Positions 55,019 to 64,000 of a stretch of 64,000 bases of DNA are shown piece after piece. Each line of letters opens with the position of its first letter. The stretch's first letter is position 1. The stretch spans positions 1,612,001 through 1,676,000 of the forward strand of contig NW_026944387.1 in NCBI RefSeq assembly GCF_033439725.1. Direction: 5' to 3'. The notes beneath the pieces are model-generated. The model made no database searches. It was not told the DNA's origin and saw nothing but the letters and a program-made list of their open reading frames with translations. Both the position numbers and the translations under genes were made by a program. Source of the DNA: Neurospora tetraspora. Its lineage: Eukaryota; Ascomycota; Sordariomycetes; Sordariales; Sordariaceae.

Positions 55019-55743
55019 GCAGTGATTTCTTGGGTGGGAAGTTATCGGTTCATAACTGGAGTTTGGGAAAGTGGTAAAAATAGAAGCATGACAATGAGCT
55101 AGACTCTTGAAAAAAAAAACACTTTGTTGAGTGTCTCCCCGGGTGTCAAGGCTGCATCGTGTTTAACCCTTTTGAGAACCTTTGTGACTTATACGTCTTC
55201 GGTGCAATGACGTCGCACCATCGCCGACCAAGAGCTGGTCTCCGGCTGAGTGCGATGCAAACTCCTACGCTCCGAATACAATGACAATGTCCCTAGGCCT
55301 GCATAAGTAAAGCGTCGGCAAGAGCCAGTAGCCAGCTCCGAATTATCCCAGTGCAAAGTGTTGGCCATGATGAGTGTTGTGAGCGTTGTTGCTTTCCACA
55401 GTCGCGGCACCTTCATGGGCTTCGAGGACGTTGTGCACGCAAAGACGGGCTCGACGAGCTGTCAATGCCAATTGAAAAGTGGGGAATTTGGTTGTGTGCG
55501 CACAGGTTGGCAGCCGCCCGTCAGCTGCCACGAGCTGGATTCTGCCCAGGCGAGGGCGAGTCTGCCCCACCGGCAAGGCCGGTCGAATCACCAATCCCCA
55601 CCGCCCTCCATAGGGTTTTCAAGCCCTGCCAAAAATTTGGCCAGCGACTCCTCCGTGCCGTGTTGACCTCGAAATTGCATCTGCCTTTACTGACCGGCGG
55701 CACCTCTTCGACAATCAAGAGCGCTTGATCCACAACCGTCACA
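55019..55743. other. Intergenic DNA and ribosomal protein promoter
   Basis: 3-prime flank of the VWA-Hint gene (with an A9 run near 55112), then the promoter and leader of eL13. Short ORFs on both strands are unsupported. Confidence 0.55.
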
Positions 55744-56824
55744 ATGGTGAGTACCGAATTGCTGCTGGACGATTGCGACAGCAGACGTCCTGTTATTCTT
55801 TACGATGGGAGTCCAATTTGACTGACCGCGATTTTTATGGTGTAATAGGCGATCAAGCACAACCAGCAGATTCCCAACAACCGTGAGCATCCCCATCCCG
55901 AGCGACAGCCCGACGACGACGACGACTTTTGACCCCGAAACCGACGACATGGACTGACCCGATTTTTCAGATTTCCGCAAGGATTGGCAGAGGCGCGTCA
56001 GGTGCCACTTCGACCAGGTTCGTTAAAACCACACAGAACGAGGAGGAGGACGATGATGCGAGTTGGGAACTATGATTCTGACGGATGGGAAAACAATAGG
56101 CTGGCAAGAAGGCTTCCCGCCGTGTCGCTCGCCAGGCCAAGGCTGCTGCTCTTGCCCCTCGCCCGGTTGACAAGCTCCGCCCCATTGTCCGGTGCCCGTT
56201 AGTACAACCTTTGCATCCCGACCATATTCGAGAGAGCGTGGAGATCTGACAGGATTCGTGTGCAGCACCATCAAGTACAACCGCCGCACCCGCCTCGGCC
56301 GTGGTTTCTCCCTCGCTGAGCTCAAGGTACGATTGATAACCTAAAAGAGAGATGGGAATGCAACGCATGCAGAATTGCGATCGCCGAGAACGCATTGGCT
56401 CTGACACAGATACAAACTATAGGCTGCTGGTATCCCCAAGCTCGTTGCTCCCACCATCGGTATCTCGGTTGACCCCCGCCGCGCCAACCTCTCCGAGGAG
56501 TCCCTTGCCGCCAATGTCGAGCGCCTGAAGGCCTACAAGGCCCGCCTCGTCGTCTTCCCCCGCAAGTCCAACAAGCCCAAGAAGGCCGATACCCCCAAGG
56601 ACCAGCAGACCGGCGAGTTCATCAAGAGCGTCGAGGCTGCTTTCGGCGTCGAGGCCCCCATCGTCTCCGGTTTCAAGGAGATCCCCAAGTCCGAGCTCCC
56701 CTCCAACATCGAGGGTGGTGCTTTCCGCGCTCTCCGCAAGGCTCGCTCCGACGCCAAGCTCGTTGGTGTCCGCGAGAAGCGCGCCAAGGACAAGGCTGCT
56801 GCCGAGGCCGAGAAGAGCAAGTAA
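55744..56824 (+). CDS. RPL13: 60S ribosomal protein L13 (eL13)
   Basis: Six exons: 55744-55746 (just the ATG), 55849-55882, 55971-56017, 56100-56197, 56266-56326 and 56423-56824. All five introns have GTRNGT-like donors and AG acceptors and the joins keep phase, giving 214 residues, normal for eL13. The product opens [20 protein letters not shown] and contains [38 protein letters not shown] and [18 protein letters not shown], all typical of eL13. It is a structural protein of the cytosolic large subunit. A first exon holding only the start codon, several introns near the 5-prime end and a long last exon are usual for fungal ribosomal protein genes. Third-position C bias indicates high expression. 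Confidence 0.98.
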
Positions 56825-57269
56825 ATTGCTCGTCTTGGACGGGGTGGTTGAAGCGGCATCTCTGTGGCGGTGTTTGGCTGGTCTGGTCTCGGTTATGCTT
56901 TTCCTTGTCACCTGGGCGAGGACCACTATGTTGGACATCCTCGACCAAGGGCCGTGTAGTTCCGGGGGATTTCACGTCACTTTTTAAAGCGGGACACGGT
57001 TCAATTACTACACGCATCATAGGGATTTGCTAGAGCAGCGCACAATGAATGGACAACGGAAAAAGCATGATTCTTGACCAACTTCAAAGGTCCTTCTTTC
57101 TGGGTGATACCAATCGGGGAGTTCATACGGATTGCAACAAATGCCTGAGTTCTTGTTTAGTTTTTGATCACGTCCTTGTTTCACTTGTCTGCTGAATCGT
57201 TGACTCCCTGATGTGAAGATGCAGACCATTATTCTTTGCTGACATTCGTGTTACTAACACCCTTTCAAT
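56825..57269. other. 3-prime flanks of two convergent genes
   Basis: 445 bp between the eL13 stop and the SmgGDS-like stop codon. It holds both 3-prime UTRs; no ORF or RNA gene supported. Confidence 0.7.
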
Positions 57270-59581
57270 CTAGTTTCCCTTCCTATCATCCTGCAACAAC
57301 TCAGTTCCTTTCTTCAGAATCTCCTCAAACACCCCCTTCCTCGGCCCCTTCAGCTCGCTCGAGTGAGCCCTCAGAATCTCCGCAACCAACACCAACCCGT
57401 TCTCGCGATCCTTGGCCGTAGCAGCAGCCGACGGCTTCGTCTCTGCCTGTTGAGGGTTGAGGTTCAGCCCTTCCATGATCGACGTCACCTCAGTCGGCTT
57501 ATCCTCCTTCTCGTCCTTCTCATCCGTAACCTCCTCGATTCTGCCACTATCACCACTCTCGCCCTCCACCAGCCCAGCAGCAACTTCCTCACTCCCCGTA
57601 ACCGCAACCGCCAGCTTCTTGACCGCCTCCGTCCCCTCATTCAACACCCTCAACACAACACTCGCTCCCCCATCCGTCGACCTCGCAAGCAACGCCAGCA
57701 CAAACAGCACTTCCGACCTCAAAGCCGGGTACTTCCCCTGCGCAAGCAAATGCGTCAAGTGCTTCGCAACCAACGGGCCATGCACCTCATAAAACTCCTC
57801 GCGCGTCATCTCATCCAAAACCTCAACCTTGTCCTCTCCCTCCTCCTGAGCAGCAGTAGTAGCCTGCTGCAAAGCCCTAACAACACTCATCACCCCCCTG
57901 GCCGTCTCAATCTTGGTCGGCTCCAGATCCGATCTCGCGCCAAGCGTCATCAGTAAGTGGAAGTAACTCTTCACCTCCCCCTCCTTCTCCGTATGCTTGA
58001 AGTCTGCAGCCAAGGGCTTACACAGCTTGGCCACATTGCCGGGGGAGTTAACCAACAACAGCCTCGCCAGCGACACAGCAGCAAACTGCACCTGCGGCTG
58101 CACCGCCGTCTTGATCCACGCCCCCGCCAGCAACTCCGGCAGGAAAGCTTCGCCGAGCGGCATCTTGTTGCCCTGCGGGATGGCCAGGTTCTTGGCAAAC
58201 GACAGAATAGCGTGTAAGAGCTGCGGGGTGGCGGGGACGGATTTCTCGTCAGGGTCGAGCGCTTGCGCGAGGAGAGACGCCAGGTGGGTGTGCACGTGGA
58301 TAGTAGGGTCCGCGACGAGCGCGGTGCTGGCTTCGTCGGAGCGGGAGAGGTTGCCGAGACATAAGCATGCCGCGGTGCGGAGGTGTTGGTTTGCGAATTT
58401 TTCGGAGGACAGCCAGAGGAGAAACTTTTTGGAAACGGGGCTGGAGGAGGAGATGGGGTAGAGCTCGGAGAAGGAAGGGTGGGCGGAGAGGTCAGCCAGC
58501 AAGGTGACGAAGGTCGTGCAGACGGTTTTGAGCTGGTCGAGGTCGTCGAGGTCGGGTTCGTCCAAGTTCTCGTACGAGTAGCAGGCGTTGTAGAAGGCTT
58601 GTTGGAGGTGGAGGATGTTGGAGGCGGAGGAGAGAAAGGACGGTTGGAGGGACTCGTAGGTCAGGTAGGCGAGGGCGACGGTGCAGAAGCCGTTGAAGAG
58701 CTCGAGGGAGGGAAGGCCGGTGGGGGAGCCGCCGGCGAGAGCGAGGAAGACGGCGGGGGTGGAGGGGTCGGCGACTTCTGGTTCAGGTTCTGGTGGGGGG
58801 TTTGTTAGATATAGGGAAAACCATGAAGAGGGGAAATGGTTATGCTGCGTACTTTGGCTAACAAGTAACTCGAAGATGTTGTTGATGAGATGAAGAACTT
58901 GGTCGTGATCTCCTCCTGGTTGAAGCGAACCTTCTTGCAAGAGAGCTACAAGAGCTTTGCTTAATCCTGCTTCACACACCTGAAGTTGTGCCGGCTCTAG
59001 AATAGTGTTAGCCAAATATCCGTGTTCCAAAAGTTCGGGGCCATCGTACCATAATCAACAATGACGTTGTATAAAACGGGCAACAACAGAGGAAGAAGAG
59101 ACCTGTCGTTCAGAAAGCGGATGACAGTACGAAGCTGGCCGGACTCAACCAGCTTGGCTCTGTTCTCATCTGTGATATGTTTAGCTTCAGTCCTTTTTTC
59201 TGTGGTGGCATACAGAGTTCTTACCGCAGTCGGCACATCCATTTCCAAGCACACGCAAACACTGGCGCTTCAAGCTCAGATCCAGCTCTTCCGTTGGTAG
59301 TAGTTTCAAGACAAAGTCTAGGATGCCGGATTCTCTGAGAGGGTCTCTTAAGCTGGCTGTATTTTGAGTTGCTTAGTTAGCTATTCATAATAAAAGGTAT
59401 GTTTGCCTTTTCGTTTTTATGAAAGATTTGTTGTGTCCACTGAAATAAAGGGAGACTCACGATCTCTGACGCCATCACCGATTCTTTCCAGAAGATTGGC
59501 CAATGTGTCGAGCGGTTTATCTCCGCCATTCCAAGCGGCTTCGAGCTGGCTCAACAAGTTCTCGTCAAGTGTGAAAGCCAT
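57270..59581 (-). CDS. SmgGDS-like ARM-repeat protein (Rap1 GTPase-GDP dissociation stimulator type)
   Basis: Five exons read 59581-59461, 59356-59225, 59169-59050, 58996-58853 and 58789-57270. All joins share the same phase and the introns (104, 55, 53, 56 and 63 bp by position 59460-59357, 59224-59170, 59049-58997, 58852-58790) have GT...AG ends, giving 678 residues. The second and third exons encode DFVLKLLPTEELDLSLKRQ and RVLGNGCADCDENRAKLVE, close to the armadillo-repeat start of SmgGDS proteins. The rest is helical repeats with an acidic, Glu-rich insertion near 570-600. Family knowledge: SmgGDS binds small GTPases with polybasic tails and promotes nucleotide exchange or trafficking. 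It is about 70 residues longer than the animal protein, mostly through the acidic insert. Cytosolic; no signal peptide. Confidence 0.88.
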
Positions 59582-59929
59582 TATGTCTCTTTACTTCCGT
59601 CGGGGTATCTGCCAATGATAGAGAGATATGGTTGTGAACAAGCGGTGATGTTTGGGAGAGACAAAGGAGTGGACGTTGAGGAGAGCTCCAAACAATAAGG
59701 TGAGTGGGGCTCCAAAGTGGGGAGGTCAACAAGGTACCTGCAGCCGTTATTGGGGTGAGGTATCAAATTGATGGCAAGATGTTAGGGCATTGGGCCATGC
59801 ATGCACCTGCCAGGCAGGCCAAGCCAGACTAGGCTTGGTACAGGCCAGACTCAGGGAAAGAGGTACTTAGTGGATGAGGCACTGGGAGAGTATATGTATT
59901 TCGAGTCGGCCACAAGCCAGATCCAGACT
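59582..59929. other. Promoter region of the SmgGDS-like gene
   Basis: Ordinary GC content, with AGGCCAG/CAGGCAGGCCAAGCC short repeats near 59808-59850. Ends where the AT-rich block begins. Confidence 0.5.
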
Positions 59930-61668
59930 TAGCTTAAATCATCATCTTCTATATAATATAAACTATATGCAGCTCCTAACACCCTAATAGTAGTGTGTTA
60001 TCACGTATCGAACATATAAAACGAAGCTATCGTGAAGAATTAGACTAATTGATTTTCTATCTTTCTTTTTCTAATTCGGAAAGGTATCTTTACTAGCCCT
60101 CTTTAGTAAACGAAGTATTAATCGAATTAGACTAGGACTACAGAATACCCTGCTTAATATATTTGTATTAAATAAGACGTAGACCTTTACGTTTAATGTA
60201 TTGCCCCGTACTTAATTTTAAATTATTTTAAATCAGGCTAGATAACCGATAAGTATCTACGAATTCGCTAAATCTTAAAATTCTACTTTAACGGGCAACT
60301 TTAATTATTGCTCCTTATAGAAGACGACTTTGATTTCGTAAGACTTCTCGAGCCTACTTTCGAATTAGAAGATCCTATTAACGAGGAGAGATACCTAATT
60401 AATTAGAATATTAAAAAGAATTTATTCCTCAAGTTCTTAAGTAATTAGCGAAAGTAGATTAAATAAAGCGTTCTTCTAGAAGGACTCTAATAGTTTAAAT
60501 AATAAGGCACTCCAATATATTAACCCGCTAAAGACTAATTTAAACCCTAGGAATAACTTTGATAGTAATTAATTAACCCTTCTATTTTTTATTACCTTTT
60601 ATTCCATAATAGTTAAATTGGATATAGGTATTTACTGTTCCTACCGAATTTCTAAATATAATATTACTAACTTCAACTATTTCTAATCAATTTATTTTAT
60701 ATACTTAAACTTAGAATAAATTCCGCCGAAGTTCTAAACCCCTAAGAGTTCCTTTATTTTCTATTTATTAGCGAGAAAACCCTATAAGACCTCCTCTATA
60801 GATTCGAACGTTATTAATAGTAAGTTAGAGAATAATTCGAGATTTAAGAGTTGAATTAATGGTATAAGGAATAATAAGAGGTAATTGTCGATTATATTAT
60901 ACGTTTGATAACGGAATTTTAATGATAGAAAGTTTAGAAACGTTGTTAATAGGAGGAAACCGAACGTGATTGTTAAGCCGAATTTGTAGAGCGTAAGCGT
61001 TAAGGGGAATTTGAAAAAGCCCGTCGTTAAGCCGAATTTAACGAAGTTTAACGCCGTCGGACCGAATTCGAGGAAGTTCGTCGTTAATGAAGTTAGAACC
61101 TTAAAATTTAACGTTGTCGTTAAATCGAATTTGAGGAAGCTCGTTAAATTTAATTTGAGGAAGATTAACGCCGTTGAATTAGATTTGAAGAAGTTCGTTA
61201 TTAAGTTAAATTCGACGAAGTTTAACGTTAAGAAAATTAATACCAAGAAACCGAACTTTAAGAATTTCGGAATTAGGAAGTCGATAAGGATAGAGATATT
61301 AGGATAATTGGGAACCTAATATAGGTGGATATTATCTCCCTCGTAGCGAAGATAATTGCTGAGATTATAATTAGAGTAAATATTAAAAACCCTTTAATAT
61401 CCAATTCTAATTATAACGTTAAGGTAGGGGATATTAATTACTCTAACCTATTTTTAATATCCGTTAACGGCGTTATTTCCGACGGGAAGGTTAATGAATA
61501 TATTAATATATATACTTTTATTAATAGGTTTAAGTATTAAATTAGAAACTTTAAGAACGATAGTGAAATCTAAGTTCGTCGAATTTAGACCTAATATCTT
61601 ATAAGCGTTACTTTAATTTTGTTAGTTATTATAGACTTAATATATATATAATAATAATAATAATAGAC
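59930..61668. other. AT-rich, RIP-like block without a live gene
   Basis: Base composition changes abruptly near 59930 to strongly AT-rich, with many TA steps and few CA/TG steps, the profile left by repeat-induced point mutation of duplicated DNA in Neurospora. No intact gene is present. A degenerate repeated stretch at about 61010-61260 keeps frames open on both strands by repetition. Origin of this part is unknown; it may be a mobile-element fossil or a decayed gene duplicate. The region may be heterochromatic and methylated, as RIP products usually are in Neurospora (family-level knowledge, not seen here). Confidence 0.7.
61010..61260. repeat. Degenerate tandem repeat in the AT-rich block
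   Basis: Blocks such as AATTTGAGGAAG, AAGTTCGTCGTTAA and GAAGTTTAACGCCG recur several times. Both strands stay open across it, because the repeat lacks stop codons in these frames, not because it codes. Confidence 0.6.
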
Positions 61669-64000
61669 TTGTAACGGATTTACGGGCTTATATAATAATA
61701 TATAAGTATAAAAATAAAATTTATAGTTTTATATATAAATACTATTTTTATAACCGGAGAAAAATTCCAGTCCGGAAGAAAGGTCCGATTTGCAACAGGG
61801 ATCACCCCTGAATAGAATCCAGAAGAAAACCCAGAGGAAAATCTAGACCTCGACCTTCGTAGTCGAATTTCGGCCTCAACGTCAGTCAAACGAAGTCATA
61901 CGTAACTCCATTAGAAAGAACGGAACACGACGTTTCCGACCGTACAACGGTTTCGTTATATGACGACCATATGGAGTAGAAGTGAAGAAAGAAGTCCGAG
62001 AAGACTTTTGAGTTCGGATTCGAATTCCGGACTCTACGGCTGACGTATGAGAATAACCAGACTACCGTTAGAATGATCAGAAAATAACGATTCCAAAAGT
62101 ACAAACAGTTTTGTCACTTGATGACTCATTGATCCATAAAGTCTATTTAAAGAGGGCTTCCCTCGAGAAAAGGGGAAAAGAAATATATCTTAGACACTCA
62201 TCGATATCTCAACCAATCTACCACCATTCTCCACATTCTACATACCATTCTGCTCCACTTTGAACGCTCCACACAGCTGTATCGACCGTACCTTCATACC
62301 GTATTCACTCGTCGATCGATACCTTCCAACAAATTTAATATAGTTACGTACTTTTCGAAGTTAATTGTTTATTATTCGAGACAGCCTCTATTAACGCTAT
62401 TTGTATAAAGTTAAAAGATAAATTCAAATTTAATTACTTAACCAGTCTAATTGAAATTAAGAGGGCTAGGTTTATACTTTAGGATATATATTAAGGTAAA
62501 GATATATTAGCCTTCGTCTAGATTATTATTCGTAGTATTAAAGGTTATAACTTCGATTTCCTTGATTAATTAATCGCCGTCTTCGAGGCCTTCAACCCCG
62601 AGATTCAAATAAATTTAATTAAGCTAAATTTATTATTAATAGTCGATATATTAATGAACTAACTTCAGGAGAGAGAAAGTATTATTCGAGGATTAGCCTT
62701 TTAGAAATATTGTAACTAAATTCTAATTCCTAACTATTAAATATTAAATTAAAGGCAAGTTGGCTATTAAAATAATAGGTTGAATTCCTATAATTAGAAT
62801 TGAGGTAGCGAAAACTAGAATTGAGGATATTAGAATTAAGGCTATTAGAATTAGGGTTAGGGATATTAAAACTAGATTTAAGGCCTATACTAGAATTAAA
62901 ACCGCTTATCTGGCTACTTTTAGAATTAAACTTAATAGAGTTAATACAGTAATTAGAATTAAAATAATTAGTTAGCTAATTGTAATTAGACGAACTTCGT
63001 CCTAGAAAACCGTTGCCTACTTATACACCTAATTATACTTAGGGCTATAAGGTAATAGTTAATTTATTACGGCGAATTTAATTTAGATGTTGACCTATTT
63101 TACTAATCCCTTAGCGTTAAGGACGTTACCGATAACGAATTTACCGGCTATATAACTACTAACAGCTATATTTACCCAGGCGTATTCTTTAATAATAAAT
63201 CCTCAGTTAATCTGTTATATTTTATACCCGTGGTAGAGGAGTTAGGCCCGACGGAGGAATATAATGATAGATTCGTTGGTTTTATAGCGACGAAATAGAC
63301 CTAACGCTACTATATTTGTTTTAAAACCTTTAATAGCAGTAATAAATTAATATAGTACGTTTATAGAGTCTATTTTAAGCGCTGATAGCCGGGACGTTCG
63401 AAGAACGGTAAAGTAACGTCGCCGGAGGCCCCGGTTAACGTATTCTATAGTATAAGAATCTTTAATATTATAAATTAGCCCTAGGTAAAAAACGAAGAAC
63501 TGATAATGCTAATTTAGCGGAGGGTCTAAATAGATAACGAATAGGCGTTAACAGAGTTAAACTTCCGACTACTTTAATTCCTATTCCTATTATTAAGTCC
63601 GCTATCGATAATAAATTGTTAATAGGTATAAGTTTTAATTTTCGTTCTTATTTTTATATACGATTATAAATTATATTTAACTTAGAAAAACTGGAAGAAG
63701 AATTAGATATATACGAAGATATAGGGTATATATTAATATTAATAAATATGGTAGTACTATAAAAATACTTTCTATAAGTCGAAGTCTGTAAAAAAGCTAC
63801 GCTAATTATAATTAGAGGAATCAGCGATAGTAGATATACAACTTCGGAATATATTATTTTATTATTATTTTTTAAGAGTTAAATATTAGGAACCGAATAT
63901 TAATAGTTCGCTACCTTTATGCGTAAAGTGACTATCGTTAACGATTTGAAGGCTAATATGTTGTTGGGAATTGATTGTATAGTATTAGAATAGTTTGATA
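61669..64000 (+). mobile_element. LTR retroelement fossil, probable Ty3/Gypsy, running off the right edge
   Basis: A putative 5-prime LTR lies at about 61669-62333. It begins TGTAACGG, has a TATTTAAAG promoter-like box near 62143 and a C/A-rich stretch after it. Internal sequence follows, with gag-like traces at about 62.5-63.1 kb and a retropepsin-like trace near 63.9 kb. The copy is broken by very many RIP-type changes and cannot be active. The LTR is less AT-rich than the interior. Heavy decay suggests an old insertion, but RIP can act within one sexual cycle, so age cannot be read from it. The 3-prime part and second LTR lie outside the window, so family and ends are provisional. Confidence 0.55.

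Noticed and set aside
56417-56938. 173-codon minus-strand ORF opposite eL13
   Set aside because: Leu/Gly-rich shadow of the C-biased ribosomal protein exon.
1-64000. CRISPR arrays, bacterial operons, Shine-Dalgarno sites, 5S rRNA genes
   Set aside because: None seen. The window is eukaryotic, and recalled core motifs of the Neurospora 5S genes are absent by eye.

Overview
The window looks like nuclear DNA of a filamentous ascomycete very close to Neurospora. The grounds are: a two-exon gene whose spliced product agrees, as I recall it, with the 25-residue mature copper metallothionein of N. crassa; many short introns (about 46-230 bp) with GTRNGT-type donors, CTAAC/CTGAC-like branch sites and YAG acceptors; a tRNA-Pro with an intron after the anticodon; and an abrupt AT-rich block at the right end of the kind made by repeat-induced point mutation (RIP). 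Coordinates of spliced genes below were worked out by hand from splice consensus and reading phase.

Layout. Bases 1-18.7 kb are gene-poor. They hold a small secreted cysteine protein (5113-5827, minus), a short TA-flanked inverted-repeat element that looks like a Tc1/mariner-type MITE (7957-8233), a perfect 23-bp x 5 tandem repeat (12499-12613), a two-exon hypothetical gene (14612-15417) and several long but doubtful ORFs. From 18.7 to 31.8 kb come a large three-exon protein of unknown function (18687-22176), a PEX23/PEX24-type peroxin with a dysferlin domain (23871-26595), tRNA-Pro(CGG) (28185-28284, minus) and two convergent hypothetical genes ending 48 bp apart (29275-30984 plus, 31033-31799 minus).

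From 33.5 to 43 kb are the copper metallothionein (33501-33810), a PX-associated/DUF3818 protein (34296-36764, minus), a coiled-coil protein (38840-40624) and a 3-ketoacyl-CoA thiolase (41766-43028). From 44 to 59.6 kb are a dynamin-like/SLIP-GC-like GTPase (44105 to about 47.3 kb, minus) with an in-frame TAG that forces either an extra intron or a truncated product, a 42-residue Cys/His microprotein (49185-49313, minus), a VWA plus Hint (hedgehog/intein-like) protein (52553-55018), ribosomal protein eL13 with six exons (55744-56824), and a SmgGDS-like ARM-repeat protein with six exons (57270-59581, minus). From about 59.93 kb to the end the sequence is strongly AT-rich and has no live gene. 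It includes a decayed LTR retroelement of probable Ty3/Gypsy type that runs off the right edge.

How the genes relate. Each is an independent eukaryotic unit; I see no metabolic gene cluster. Two genes concern peroxisomes (the peroxin and the fatty-acid thiolase), but they are 15 kb apart with unrelated genes between. Two tiny cysteine-rich proteins (metallothionein and the 49.2-kb microprotein) share a one-intron, TATA-containing design. I did not find a clearly new multi-gene system. The most unusual items are the stop/intron ambiguity in the GTPase, the Hint-domain protein, the Cys-rich microprotein and the MITE candidate.
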